A DNA stretch of 64,000 bases. It comes from Rhizobium mesoamericanum STM3625. GTDB taxonomy: Bacteria; Pseudomonadota; Alphaproteobacteria; Rhizobiales; Rhizobiaceae. Below are positions 47,999 through 56,999 of this stretch, piece by piece. The DNA lies in the NCBI RefSeq assembly GCF_000312665.1, contig NZ_HF536772.1:2245813-2309812 (forward strand). The letters run 5' to 3'. Made by a program: the position numbers and the translations under genes. Each line of letters begins with the position of its first letter. Position 1 is the first letter of the stretch. Below the pieces are notes generated by a model that was not told the origin of the DNA, searched no databases, and saw only the letters and a program-made list of their open reading frames with translations.

Positions 47999-48985
47999 TT
48001 ACCAGCGCTGGTGGACATAAGGGGCGACCAGCCGCTCGTAGATTTCGCGTGTGGCCTCCATCACCTCGCGTGAGAGCGGCGCCAGGCTTGCTGCTGCCGC
48101 GTTTGCACGCGCTTGCTCGGCGTTGCGTGCGCCGGGAATGGCAACAGTGACAGCATCGCTCATCAGGATCCAACGGAGCGCGAAGGCCGCCATCGTCGCG
48201 CCCGATGGCACGAGCTTGCGCACTTCCTCCACAGCCTGCAGGCCGATGTCGAAGGGAACGCCCGCGAACGTCTCGCCGACATCGAAGGCCTCGCCTTGGC
48301 GATTGAAATTGCGGTGATCATCGCTTGCGAATTTGGTTTCGCGGGTGATCTTGCCGGACAGCAAGCCGCTGGCGAGCGGCACGCGTGCGATGACGGCGAT
48401 ATTTTTCCGGCGAGCCTCCTGGAAAAACAGGTGGTCGGGTCTCTGGCGAAAGATGTTGTAGATGATCTGGATGCTGACAACACCAGGATACTCGATCGCC
48501 TTCAGCGCTTCCTCGACCTTCTGCACGCTCACGCCGTAAGCCCTGATCTTACCGACCTTTTGCAACTCGTTTAGACCATCGAAGACCTCCGGGCGATAAA
48601 GCACCTCGGTTGGAGGGCAGTGCAGCTGCACCAGATCAAGGCTGTCGACTCGCAGGTTTTTCAGACTGCGATCGATGAAGCCCTCGAGGTTGGCCTTGGT
48701 GTAGCCATCGACGACATGCGGGTTGAGCCGGCGACCTGCCTTCGTCGCAACCATCGGCCGTTCGCCGCCGCGGCTCGCCAGAACGTCGGCAATAATCTTT
48801 TCCGACCGACCGTCACCGTAGACATCGGCGGTATCGATGAAGGTCATGCCGGCGTCGAGCGCCGCGTTCAGCGCGTCGCGTCCGTCGGCTTCGCTGACAT
48901 CGCCCCAGGCGCCGCCGATCTGCCATGCGCCGAAGCCGATATTCGTCACGGTATGGGGCAGATGGCCGAAAGAATGCTGTTTCAT
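47999..48985 (-). CDS. Aldo/keto reductase
   Basis: 328 aa NAD(P)H-dependent oxidoreductase, (beta/alpha)8 barrel. The start at 48985 (MKQHSFGHLPHTVTNIG) has GCGGAG upstream. The tetrad is Asp51 and Tyr56 (DTADVYGDGRSE), Lys82 (ATKAGRR) and His122 (VQLHCPP). The IPGARN segment near the C-terminus contacts the cofactor. Substrate is unknown. Confidence 0.92.
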   Translation of the reverse strand: MKQHSFGHLPHTVTNIGFGAWQIGGAWGDVSEADGRDALNAALDAGMTFIDTADVYGDGRSEKIIADVLASRGGERPMVATKAGRRLNPHVVDGYTKANLEGFIDRSLKNLRVDSLDLVQLHCPPTEVLYRPEVFDGLNELQKVGKIRAYGVSVQKVEEALKAIEYPGVVSIQIIYNIFRQRPDHLFFQEARRKNIAVIARVPLASGLLSGKITRETKFASDDHRNFNRQGEAFDVGETFAGVPFDIGLQAVEEVRKLVPSGATMAAFALRWILMSDAVTVAIPGARNAEQARANAAAASLAPLSREVMEATREIYERLVAPYVHQRW

Positions 48986-49240
48986 GGAAATTCTCCGCGT
49001 CATGAAATACCTCGCCCTAGCAGTCGCTCAGGCGAGGAGCAAGCGCCTGTAGCGGAGATAGGGCGGCATCGCTCTGAGCGTCGTTATTTCTTCTAGCGGG
49101 CGGCTTTAAGGGCGTGAATTTGTTTTGATCTCTAGGTGGTGACAAGAGCCGGCGACTGGCCACACGCCGCTTGGACAATGAAGTCACTTGGCTTACGGTT
49201 GCCTCCTAGACTGATCGTTATACTCGAAAAGGAAGCGTCG

Positions 49241-49642
49241 ATGGAGATCAAACCTTGCGGATCGCAGCCCTCCATACAAGCGCCGACAGAATATTTCACA
49301 GGGTCGGTGCGCCAGGACCCATTGATGGATGCACCAAGCCCGGCACGGGTGAGGGTTGTAAGCGTCACGTTCGAGCCAGGTGCGCGAACCGCCTGGCATA
49401 CGCACCCGTTGGGGCAGACCCTCGTCGTCACAGCCGGAAAAGGTCTGGCGCAGAGCGAAGGCGGACCGCTGCATGAAATCGGCGCCGGCGACACGGTTTG
49501 GTTCGCGCCCGGTGAAAAACACTGGCATGGCGCCGCCCCCGATACCGCCGTGACCCATATCGCGATCCATGAAGCGCTGAACGGCAGCGCCGCAGACTGG
49601 ATGGAACACGTCAGCGACGAGCAATATGCAGGAAAGGCCTGA
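49241..49642 (+). CDS. Cupin domain protein
   Basis: 133 aa from the ATG at 49241 ([11 protein letters not shown]) behind AAAAGGA; a longer frame from 49136 has a non-conserved N-terminus. The metal-binding cupin motifs are [15 protein letters not shown] and [14 protein letters not shown]. It resembles the small cupins annotated as mandelonitrile-lyase-like or quercetin-dioxygenase-like, but the substrate is not known. It converges on the methyltransferase gene with 6 nt between. Confidence 0.85.
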   Translation: MEIKPCGSQPSIQAPTEYFTGSVRQDPLMDAPSPARVRVVSVTFEPGARTAWHTHPLGQTLVVTAGKGLAQSEGGPLHEIGAGDTVWFAPGEKHWHGAAPDTAVTHIAIHEALNGSAADWMEHVSDEQYAGKA

Positions 49643-49648
49643 CGCGGG

Positions 49649-50254
49649 TCACAGGCGCTTCAGGCAATAGGAAAAGTGCGCATGCGATTCGACCGTCAGG
49701 AATTCGAATTGCCAGCCATAGTCCTTGCAGAACTTGGTAACCGCTTCGACGACGCCGTAGACGATCGGCTTGACCGTGTTGCCGGTGCAGAAATCGTGCC
49801 CGGCGATTCGACCCGTCCGCTTGACCTTCTTCTCGCAAAGCAGCAGTTCCTGCCAGGTGAGCTCGAAGGAATGATCGGTATCGATGTAAGCCCAGTCGAG
49901 GAAGTCATCTTCGAATTCGGCGAGCTTTTCGAGCGATGTGCCCTGCATCAGGTGCAACTGCCCACTCTCGATTTGGTCCTTGAACTGATTGTGGATTTGA
50001 TCGAGCCCCGAACTATAGCGATCCATGTTCCAGGGATCGATCAGGTAGAGCTGCGCCGGTCGGTTCTTTTTCAGGATCTCCGCCGTGTATTCCCCAAAGG
50101 CAGCTCCGACTTCGACACCGATGCCGCCGTTTGGGATTCGATAGAGCAACTCGCCTCGATCCGGAAGCAGCCTTGCGTTCTCCATGTGATGGGCCGTTAG
50201 CTGGGTCCTCGGCATGCTCGCTCTTTGTGCCTGCCGTTCCTCGCGTGTTTTCAT
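49649..50254 (-). CDS. Class I SAM-dependent methyltransferase
   Basis: 201 aa. Motif I is GGIGVEVGAAFGEYTAEIL (about 43-61), followed by LYLIDPWNM and WAYIDTDHSFELTWQELLL, the pattern of Methyltransf_24-type enzymes that often act on sugars or small molecules. No glycosyltransferase genes are adjacent, so the acceptor cannot be inferred. It has no signal peptide or membrane segment. Confidence 0.82.
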   Translation of the reverse strand: MKTREERQAQRASMPRTQLTAHHMENARLLPDRGELLYRIPNGGIGVEVGAAFGEYTAEILKKNRPAQLYLIDPWNMDRYSSGLDQIHNQFKDQIESGQLHLMQGTSLEKLAEFEDDFLDWAYIDTDHSFELTWQELLLCEKKVKRTGRIAGHDFCTGNTVKPIVYGVVEAVTKFCKDYGWQFEFLTVESHAHFSYCLKRL

Positions 50255-50379
50255 GATGATGTCTCGGATGATGCTTCAGTGACTGGACCGTGCGGCCCGC
50301 GAGAACCATCTTATAGCCAGCGCGGTGCAATGTTGGCTAGGCTACTTCCTGAGTTAAGCCCAATCGCTGCTACCTGGTT

Positions 50380-51426
50380 CTACCGGTAGATCAGCCAGTC
50401 CTTGGGCACATGTGAGACATTCGCGACACCATGGATGGAGACATTGTTGCCGCCCGATGCCTTTGCCATGCCGAGCGCCTGTTCGGCGAATGCGATAAGC
50501 GCATCAGCTGTCCGGGCTTCCTTCGACATACATATCCCGACTGAGAATGTAAGCGGCGCTGCCCGTTTTCCCGAAACCGGATGCACCACCGGCAACGCCT
50601 TCAGTCGCTCGCGAAGCCTGTCAACGAGCCTCATGATCTCCGTCTCATCTGCTGTTCGGAAAATGAAACCAAAACGCCCCCGATCGAAGCGGCAGGCCAG
50701 ATCCTCTTCACCGAACATCGCTTGGATCAACTCGCCGACTTTCTTGAGCGTTGGTTCAGGAAGATTTGGAACGGCCGCAATAGTCTCGTAGCCGTCCATA
50801 TCCGCAAAGGCGATTCCGCAGAGATCTGGAAGGCCGGATTTCTCGTATATGCTGGCGAGTTCCTTGTTGAAGACCCGACGGTTCCCCAGGCCGGTCAGCG
50901 CATCGACAAATCTCGCAGCATTCGCGGCTGCGGCCTCGCGGTGTACCTCCTCGAGTTTTTGCGATTTCTCCATCACCCTGGAAGCGAGCATCGCACTTTG
51001 TGCCTCGCGAGTACTTGTTGCCGAGCTTACCGATTGCAGCGATCGCGATAACGCGTCTTTGTCCGTTACGTCGTTGGCTTCGAAGACCCGGGCAGCTTGG
51101 CTGATGACACTTCCGTAGCGCGTCAGGGCTGACTTTTCCTCGTCGAGCAGGGAGAGAATGCTCTGTAGTTCCTGCTGCACCTGTCCGGAACGCACCTCGA
51201 GCTGGCTGCCTTCGAAGTGGTGGGGCAGATAACGGCGGGCAATGCCATCCAGGGCCTCCTGCGTCTTGACCGGGCCGAGCAACCTGAGTTCGCGGGCGAG
51301 ATCCGGACTGTTACCGGTCAGCGCCTCGAATATGAGCTCATAGTTACGCGGCAGTCCTTCGATTCCGAGTTGTTGCAAGACCGTTGCAATGCGAAAGGCT
51401 AGGCTCGTGTGCGTGTTGGACTGCAC
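50380..51426 (-). CDS. Degenerate GGDEF domain protein
   Basis: 348 aa from the GTG at 51426 (QSNTHTSLAFRIATVL follows). The frame runs back to 51525, but that part is not protein-like. The N-terminal ~170 residues are helical with coiled-coil features (KSQKLEEVHREAAAANAARF). The GGDEF-like domain has DALTGLGNRRVF, but the substrate motif is DMDGYETI and the signature is DRGRF (about 248-252) in place of GG(D/E)EF. It is probably catalytically inactive and may bind a nucleotide or partner. No transmembrane helix is seen. Confidence 0.82.
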   Translation of the reverse strand: MQSNTHTSLAFRIATVLQQLGIEGLPRNYELIFEALTGNSPDLARELRLLGPVKTQEALDGIARRYLPHHFEGSQLEVRSGQVQQELQSILSLLDEEKSALTRYGSVISQAARVFEANDVTDKDALSRSLQSVSSATSTREAQSAMLASRVMEKSQKLEEVHREAAAANAARFVDALTGLGNRRVFNKELASIYEKSGLPDLCGIAFADMDGYETIAAVPNLPEPTLKKVGELIQAMFGEEDLACRFDRGRFGFIFRTADETEIMRLVDRLRERLKALPVVHPVSGKRAAPLTFSVGICMSKEARTADALIAFAEQALGMAKASGGNNVSIHGVANVSHVPKDWLIYR

Positions 51427-51740
51427 CTGATGCTCTCTCCGACGTGACTTCTTGCTACCACTGACGAGGCGGGGGCGACATGAAGGCAGCCATGGCCCGC
51501 TGCATAACAATTGCAGGTAAGGCAACGGCCTGGTTATCGTGCTCCCTGTGACAACTTATGAGGACAATATTGAACGCACTCAATTAAGGCGAAGTAAATG
51601 AGCGCTCTGCGAAGCGAGGCACGAATCGCATGCCAGGCTACGGCACATCCTTTTTTTCTCGAGAACGAGGTACAAAGTGCACGCGATCTGCTCAGGTGGC
51701 TCGCGAATGCGCCACCATCAAAGCAAATCGCAGGAAGAAA
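51427..51740. other. Intergenic region between the GGDEF gene and tRNA-Val
   Basis: 314 nt with no gene supported; short frames only. It should hold the leftward GGDEF promoter and the 3' end of the tRNA-Val transcript. Confidence 0.4.
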
Positions 51741-51816
51741 TGGTGGGCGATGAGAGACTCGAACTCCCGACATCCTCGGTGTAAACGAGGCGCTCTACCA
51801 ACTGAGCTAATCGCCC
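51741..51816 (-). tRNA. tRNA-Val (anticodon TAC)
   Basis: 76 nt with an encoded CCA. On the minus strand the acceptor GGGCGAT pairs with its complement next to the encoded CCA. The anticodon arm CCTCG-TTTACAC-CGAGG gives TAC, and the T-arm has GTTCGAG. The gene is complete. Confidence 0.95.
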
Positions 51817-52120
51817 TCGCGAGATCGGTCCGGTTCGGCCCGCCGCGTCGGTGGCCGTGATCTATGCGGATCGCGGACAAACCGCAAGAGTGTTTGTGAA
51901 GTTTTTTTGATTTTTTTGAGCGGAGCCGCTCACTTCGCTGAAGTCTCGGTGGTTTTTGGGCTGTGGAAAATCGTCGGCGGTGTAAGCGAGAGCTGCGGCG
52001 GGAATTGATTGCCCAGGTCCGCTCGACAATTACTCCCTTGATAAGACGCTGAATTTTCGCAGCGAATTTCGTTCTCCAAAAACAATTCGTAGACTGTCAT
52101 CGTTTTGTCTCCAAAGCTGC
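51817..52120. other. Intergenic region between tRNA-Val and the tRNA-Asp promoter
   Basis: 304 nt holding a T-rich stretch and one small doubtful frame listed separately. The tRNA-Val promoter should be at the left edge (leftward). Confidence 0.35.
51930..52100 (-). CDS. Possible 56-aa protein, unrecognised
   Basis: ATG at 52100 (MTVYELFLENEIRCENSASYQ) with a GGAG about 12 nt upstream. Two cysteines and a Pro/Thr-rich end are visible. There is no family I recognise. It may simply be a chance frame in the tRNA intergenic region. Confidence 0.3.
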   Translation of the reverse strand: MTVYELFLENEIRCENSASYQGSNCRADLGNQFPPQLSLTPPTIFHSPKTTETSAK

Positions 52121-52149
52121 TTGACACTCAAATGCGAACCCCTTAGTTA
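52121..52149 (+). promoter_or_regulatory. Predicted promoter of the tRNA-Asp genes
   Basis: TTGACA (52121-52126), 17-bp spacer, TAGTTA (52144-52149). The -35 is perfect and the -10 moderate. Transcription would start near 52156, about 63 nt before the first tRNA. Confidence 0.55.
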
Positions 52150-52218
52150 GCCGCTCATCGAAGCGGCGATGCTGCTTTGACACGGATGCGAAAAGCCTCC
52201 GGATCGCTTGAAATGAAA

Positions 52219-52295
52219 GCGGGTGTAGCTCAGTCGGTTAGAGTGCCGGCCTGTCACGCCGGAGGTCGCGGGTTCGAGCCCCGTCACTCGCGCCA
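52219..52295 (+). tRNA. tRNA-Asp (anticodon GTC), copy 1
   Basis: 77 nt with encoded CCA. Acceptor GCGGGTG pairs with CACTCGC with a G-T pair. The anticodon loop CTGTCAC gives GTC, and the T-loop has GTTCGAG. Identical to copy 2. Confidence 0.97.
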
Positions 52296-52347
52296 TTTCA
52301 AGGAAGCGCCGGATGGGTGCTTGATCCGCCTTTTCTGTCCACGATGC

Positions 52348-52424
52348 GCGGGTGTAGCTCAGTCGGTTAGAGTGCCGGCCTGTCACGCCGGAGGTCGCGG
52401 GTTCGAGCCCCGTCACTCGCGCCA
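52348..52424 (+). tRNA. tRNA-Asp (anticodon GTC), copy 2
   Basis: 77 nt, base-for-base identical to copy 1 and separated from it by 52 nt of unrelated spacer. It is presumably co-transcribed from the promoter at 52121-52149. Confidence 0.97.
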
Positions 52425-52747
52425 CTCTCTTCTCTCCTCCTTCATATTCTCTGCCAATTCCAGCGCCGATTTCGGTATTCTCGCTTGGCTTTGACTTTCT
52501 CTGTTGCAGCGAGCCATGCAATATCCGGCGGGCTGGCATGCAGTCTGAATCAACTTGTGTGGATTTGTCGCGACATCATTGCATCTGCTTGATAATGTCG
52601 CGCCTCGACAATCGAATTGGTGCTCTAAAAGTCTTGCGCCGTGGCGCTGGCTGCGCTAACCACGGCTCTGTTGCAACGCACGTTCGCTTGCCGGGCAATT
52701 GCCCACTTGCGCCTTCCTGGCGCAGCCCGCAAGCAGGGATGAACCTG
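52425..52747 (+). promoter_or_regulatory. Upstream region of the nuo operon
   Basis: 323 nt between tRNA-Asp and nuoA. A perfect 10-bp palindrome TGTCGCGACA lies at 52566-52575, and TTGATAAT (about 52589-52596) could be a -10. The pairing with a -35 box is uncertain. No other gene is seen. Confidence 0.35.
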
Positions 52748-53113
52748 ATGACTGGACTGCTCAGTTCCTATATTCCGATCGCTATTTTCATTGGTATCGC
52801 CCTTGTAATCGGCCTGGCGCTTCTGATCGCGCCGTTTGCCGTTGCCTTCAAGGCGCCTGATGCGGAAAAGCTTTCGGCTTTCGAATGTGGTTTTAACGCA
52901 TTCGACGACGCCCGCATGAAGTTCGATATCCGGTTCTATCTGGTGTCGATCCTCTTCATCATCTTCGACCTTGAAGTCGCCTTCCTCTTTCCATGGGCCG
53001 TTTCGTTCAGCGCGATCGGCTGGTTCGGCTTCTGGTCCATGATGGTCTTCCTGGGCGTGCTGACCATCGGCTTTATCTATGAGTGGAAAAAGGGAGCCCT
53101 GGAATGGGAATAG
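52748..53113 (+). CDS. nuoA: NADH-quinone oxidoreductase subunit A
   Basis: 121 aa from the ATG at 52748 ([20 protein letters not shown]); ATG 52739 is 3 codons upstream, and longer frames are not conserved. Three transmembrane helices are present. The loop [22 protein letters not shown] is the conserved NuoA/ND3 switch loop near the quinone tunnel. Its end overlaps nuoB by 10 nt. Confidence 0.97.
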   Translation: MTGLLSSYIPIAIFIGIALVIGLALLIAPFAVAFKAPDAEKLSAFECGFNAFDDARMKFDIRFYLVSILFIIFDLEVAFLFPWAVSFSAIGWFGFWSMMVFLGVLTIGFIYEWKKGALEWE

Positions 53114-53688
53114 CCCAAAGCGACAAGGCGCTCGTGGCGCCGCACCCGAAAGGCGTCATTGATCCCGCTACGGGCAAGCCTATCGGCAGCGACAGCGCCT
53201 TCTTCGGTGAGATCAACGATGAACTGGCCGATAAGGGCTTTCTCGTTACCTCGACTCGCGATCTGATTACCTGGGCGCGCACGGGCTCGCTGATGTGGAT
53301 GCAGTTCGGTCTTGCTTGCTGCGCCGTTGAAGGGCTGATGCAGGTCTCCGGGCCGCGTTATGACATGGAGCGCTTCGGCGTTGCACCGCGTGCTTCGCCG
53401 CGCCAGTCGGACGTCATGATCGTTGCCGGCACACTGACCAACAAGATGGCCCCGGCACTCCGCAAGGTCTACGACCAGATGCCTGAGCCGCGCTATGTGA
53501 TCTCGATGGGGTCCTGCGCCAATGGCGGCGGCTACTATCATTATTCCTATTCGGTCGTGCGTGGTTGCGATCGTGTCGTTCCTGTCGATATCTACGTGCC
53601 GGGCTGTCCCCCCACGGCAGAAGCGCTGCTCTATGGGGTGCTGCTTTTGCAGAAGAAGATCCGTCGAACCGGAACGATCGAGCGCTAA
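53104..53688 (+). CDS. nuoB: NADH-quinone oxidoreductase subunit B
   Basis: 194 aa from the ATG at 53104 with GGGAG upstream. It binds cluster N2 next to the quinone site, with Cys72, Cys73, Cys138 and Cys168 (ACCAVE, GSCANGG, PGCPP). The region after the Cys pair reads [12 protein letters not shown], whereas mitochondrial PSST-type proteins have EMMxMxxPRYD: one residue more and fewer Met. Confidence 0.97.
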   Translation: MGIAQSDKALVAPHPKGVIDPATGKPIGSDSAFFGEINDELADKGFLVTSTRDLITWARTGSLMWMQFGLACCAVEGLMQVSGPRYDMERFGVAPRASPRQSDVMIVAGTLTNKMAPALRKVYDQMPEPRYVISMGSCANGGGYYHYSYSVVRGCDRVVPVDIYVPGCPPTAEALLYGVLLLQKKIRRTGTIER

Positions 53689-53703
53689 GGGCGGAGGACT
53701 GTC

Positions 53704-54306
53704 ATGAGTGAAGCCTTGAGCGAGCTGTCCTCGTATCTCCGTGAGATGCGTGGTGACCTGTTTCTTGATGCATCTATCAGCTACGATGAGCTGAATGTAA
53801 CCGCGGTGCCAGAAATGATTCTGGCGCTGCTGACGTTCCTGCGCGACGACGCGCGGTGCGGCTTCGTCAGCATGATCGATATTTGCGGAGTCGACTGGCC
53901 GCAGCGCGAAAAGCGTTTCGATGTCGTCTATCACCTGCTGTCGCCGAAGCAGAACCTGCGCATCCGTGTCAAGGTGGCCGTGGCTGATGGTGAGTCGGTT
54001 CCGTCGGCAACTGCCGTCTATAAGGGGGCCGAATGGTTCGAGCGCGAAGCCTGGGACATGTACGGCATTCCCTTCTCCGGTCACGCCGATCTGCGCCGTC
54101 TACTGACAGACTACGGCTTTGAAGGCCACCCGCTACGCAAGGACTTCCCGACGACCGGTTACGTCGAGGTGCGCTATGACGATGATGCGAAGCGCGTCGT
54201 CTATGAACCTGTCGAACTGAAGCAGGAATTCCGCAATTTCGACTTCTTGTCCCCGTGGGAAGGCACTGAATACGTGCTGCCGGGAGACGAGAAGGCGGCG
54301 AAGTGA
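53704..54306 (+). CDS. nuoC: NADH-quinone oxidoreductase subunit C
   Basis: 200 aa, 30-kDa-type subunit of the peripheral arm. Conserved [21 protein letters not shown] and the signature [20 protein letters not shown] are present. nuoC is separate from nuoD here, unlike the fused nuoCD of E. coli. It starts 15 nt after nuoB. Confidence 0.97.
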   Translation: MSEALSELSSYLREMRGDLFLDASISYDELNVTAVPEMILALLTFLRDDARCGFVSMIDICGVDWPQREKRFDVVYHLLSPKQNLRIRVKVAVADGESVPSATAVYKGAEWFEREAWDMYGIPFSGHADLRRLLTDYGFEGHPLRKDFPTTGYVEVRYDDDAKRVVYEPVELKQEFRNFDFLSPWEGTEYVLPGDEKAAK

Positions 54307-54379
54307 AGATGAGGCTCGGATTTCTTGAAGCCTCTCTGTTCGCCGTCTCATGCCAATTGCCAGCGCGGAGCGCGTCGCT

Positions 54380-55570
54380 ATGACTGAACATAACGTTCGC
54401 AATTTTACGATCAATTTTGGGCCGGAACACCCGTCCGCGCACGGTGTTCTGCGCCTCGTGCTGGAGCTCGATGGCGAAATCATCGAACGCGTCGATCCGC
54501 ATATCGGCCTGCTGCACCGCGGCACCGAGAAGCTGATCGAATCGAAGACCTATCTCCAGGCCGTTCCTTATTTCGATCGCCTCGATTACGTCGCGCCGAT
54601 GAACCAGGAACACGCTTTCGCGCTCGCTGTCGAAAAGATGCTGAAGCTCGAGATTCCGATTCGCGGTCAGCTGATTCGAGTTTTGTATTCCGAAATTGGC
54701 CGAATTCTGTCGCACATCATGAACGTGACGACGCAGGCCATGGACGTCGGCGCGATGACGCCGCCGGTTTGGGGCTTCGAAGAGCGCGAAAAGCTCATGG
54801 TGTTCTACGAGCGCGCCTGTGGCGCCCGTATGCACTCGGCTTATTTCCGTCCGGGTGGTGTCCACCAGGATATCCCGCCGGAACTGGTCGAGGATATTGG
54901 CAAGTGGTGCGATCCGTTCCTGAAGGTTCTGGACGATATCGAAGGCCTTTTGACCGACAACCGTATCTTCAAGCAGCGCAACGTTGATATTGGCGTTGTG
55001 TCGCTGGCGGACGCCTGGTCATGGGGTTTTTCGGGCGTGATGGTTCGCGGCTCGGGCGCCGCCTGGGACCTGCGCCGCTCGCAACCCTACGAGTGCTACT
55101 CCGACCTGGAGTTCGACATTCCGATCGGCAAGAACGGTGACTGCTACGACCGGTACCTGATCCGCATGATCGAGATGCGCCAATCGGTTCGCATCATGAA
55201 GCAGTGCGTGGAGCGCCTGATGGGCAGCTCCTTGACCGGACCGGTTTCGTCGATCGACGGCAAGGTCGTTCCGCCGAAGCGCGGCGAAATGAAGCGTTCG
55301 ATGGAAGCGCTCATCCACCACTTCAAGCTTTACACCGAAGGCTACCACGTACCAGCCGGCGAAGTTTATGCAGCCGTCGAAGCACCGAAGGGCGAGTTCG
55401 GCGTCTATGTCGTCGCCGACGGCAGCAACAAGCCATACCGTTGCAAGATCCGTGCACCGGGCTACGCCCACCTGCAGGCGATGGACTTCCTCTGCAAGGG
55501 CCACATGCTCGCTGACGTGACGGCCGTGCTCGGCTCGCTCGACATCGTGTTCGGTGAGGTGGACCGCTGA
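54380..55570 (+). CDS. nuoD: NADH-quinone oxidoreductase subunit D
   Basis: 396 aa from the ATG at 54380 ([22 protein letters not shown]); a longer frame from 54350 is rejected. The 49-kDa-type subunit forms the quinone-binding cavity with NuoB. The HPSAHG loop and [14 protein letters not shown] are conserved. Its TGA stop overlaps the ATG of the next, non-canonical gene. Confidence 0.97.
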   Translation: MTEHNVRNFTINFGPEHPSAHGVLRLVLELDGEIIERVDPHIGLLHRGTEKLIESKTYLQAVPYFDRLDYVAPMNQEHAFALAVEKMLKLEIPIRGQLIRVLYSEIGRILSHIMNVTTQAMDVGAMTPPVWGFEEREKLMVFYERACGARMHSAYFRPGGVHQDIPPELVEDIGKWCDPFLKVLDDIEGLLTDNRIFKQRNVDIGVVSLADAWSWGFSGVMVRGSGAAWDLRRSQPYECYSDLEFDIPIGKNGDCYDRYLIRMIEMRQSVRIMKQCVERLMGSSLTGPVSSIDGKVVPPKRGEMKRSMEALIHHFKLYTEGYHVPAGEVYAAVEAPKGEFGVYVVADGSNKPYRCKIRAPGYAHLQAMDFLCKGHMLADVTAVLGSLDIVFGEVDR

Positions 55571-55842
55571 TGAAGCTGCTGCCGCTTGCCGCTCTCGTTC
55601 TTTTCGTTGCTTCCGGGGCTTTCGCCCAGGACGTCGGCGGAATGGGCCCGAAGTTGGGCCAGGACGAGGTGAAGCCGCCGGCAGCAACTGCATCTGTGCG
55701 TGAGCTCTTGTCCAAGGGCTATGAAATCAAGGCCGCCGTCCCGAACGGCGGCAAGTTCGTTGTGTTTTTGCAAAAAGACCAGTCGGCCTACGCATGCGAG
55801 ATGAAGTCTCTGACGGCATCGCAGTGTGGGACCATAAACTGA
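55570..55842 (+). CDS. Small exported protein encoded inside the nuo operon
   Basis: 90 aa. [20 protein letters not shown] is a clear signal peptide, followed by about 70 residues including SVRELLSKGYEIKAAVPNGGKFVVFLQKDQSAYACEM and two Cys near the C-terminus. It starts in the TGATG overlap with nuoD and ends 16 nt before nuoE, so it is translated with complex I subunits. I do not recognise the family. As an exported protein, it cannot belong to the cytoplasmic arm; assembly or membrane-arm association is speculative. Confidence 0.85.
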   Translation: MKLLPLAALVLFVASGAFAQDVGGMGPKLGQDEVKPPAATASVRELLSKGYEIKAAVPNGGKFVVFLQKDQSAYACEMKSLTASQCGTIN

Positions 55843-55858
55843 CAAGGCGTGAGGAAGA

Positions 55859-56989
55859 ATGTCCGTTCGTCGATTAGCCGAAGATCAATTCCAGCCTGCT
55901 GCGTTCGCCTTCAATGACGAGAACGCGGTCTGGGCGGAAAAGACGATCAAGAAATATCCCGCAGGCCGTCAGCAATCCGCGGTCATCCCGCTGTTGATGC
56001 GGGCGCAGGAACAGGATGGTTGGGTCACGCGTGCCGCGATTGAAAAGGTCGCCGATATGCTCGATATGGCCTACATCCGCGTACTCGAAGTCGCGACCTT
56101 CTACACGCAGTTCCAGCTGAACCCGGTCGGCACGCGCGCCCACATCCAGGTGTGCGGGACGACGCCCTGCATGCTGCGCGGTTCGGAAAGCCTGATGGCG
56201 GTCTGCAAGAGCAAAATCCACGATCATCCCTTCGAGCGCAACGCCGAGGGGACGCTTTCGTGGGAAGAAGTCGAGTGTCTCGGGGCTTGCGTCAACGCGC
56301 CGATGGTGATGATTGGCAAGGACACCTACGAGGATCTGACACCTGAACGTCTCGGGGAGATCATCGATACGTTCGAGGCTGGAAAAGGTGCAAGCATCGC
56401 GCCCGGCCCGCAGATCAACCGTCATTTCTCGTCGCCGGAAGGCGGCCCGACGACGCTGACCGAAGAGAAGGTGAAGAAGGTTTCTGCCAAGCGGGCAGTC
56501 GAAGAAGCTGTGACAGCCACCGTTGACGCGGCGCCGGTTCCTCCGTCCGAGGCAGCCCGTGCGAAAAGCACCGATGCTGAAACCAATGCAGCGCTGAAAA
56601 CACCGGTCACTGCGCCGAAATCCGCAGCCAAGAATGTCAAGGCGGTGGAAGAGCAGCCCGCGCCGGCAACCACAGCGTTGGTGCAAACTATCGGCAAGCC
56701 GTCTTTGACCGACAAGAACCGTCCTGCCAGCATCGAAAAGCCCGCGACGCCCGACGATCTGAAAATGATTTCCGGTGTAGGCCCGAAGATCGAGGCAACC
56801 CTGCACGAAATCGGCATCTTCACCTTCGCGCAGGTTGCGGGCTGGAAGAAGGCCGAGCGCGAATGGGTCGATGGGTACCTTAACTTCAAGGGGCGCATCG
56901 AGCGGGACGACTGGGTCAAGCAGGCCAAGGCGCTCGCCAAGGGCGGCGAAGCCGAATACGTTAAAGTCTTCGGTAAGAAGCCGCGGTAA
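55859..56989 (+). CDS. nuoE: NADH-quinone oxidoreductase subunit E with C-terminal helix-hairpin-helix domain
   Basis: 376 aa, about double the usual NuoE. Residues ~20-180 are the thioredoxin-like domain with the [2Fe-2S] N1a ligands Cys99, Cys104, Cys140 and Cys144. A low-complexity Ala/Pro/Lys linker (~190-297) leads to a helix-hairpin-helix-like domain (298-365; DDLKMISGVGPKIE... GWKKAEREW... GRIERDDWVKQAKALAK). The same module occurs in the protein encoded after nuoF. The extension is known in other rhizobia as far as I recall. Confidence 0.95.
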   Translation: MSVRRLAEDQFQPAAFAFNDENAVWAEKTIKKYPAGRQQSAVIPLLMRAQEQDGWVTRAAIEKVADMLDMAYIRVLEVATFYTQFQLNPVGTRAHIQVCGTTPCMLRGSESLMAVCKSKIHDHPFERNAEGTLSWEEVECLGACVNAPMVMIGKDTYEDLTPERLGEIIDTFEAGKGASIAPGPQINRHFSSPEGGPTTLTEEKVKKVSAKRAVEEAVTATVDAAPVPPSEAARAKSTDAETNAALKTPVTAPKSAAKNVKAVEEQPAPATTALVQTIGKPSLTDKNRPASIEKPATPDDLKMISGVGPKIEATLHEIGIFTFAQVAGWKKAEREWVDGYLNFKGRIERDDWVKQAKALAKGGEAEYVKVFGKKPR

Positions 56990-56999
56990 GGGGTGAAGT

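Noticed and set aside
52147..52539. Minus- and plus-strand frames over the tRNA-Asp pair (repeating [15 protein letters not shown] peptides)
   Set aside because: These peptides are a well-known artefact of translating tRNA genes; the tRNAs themselves are clear.
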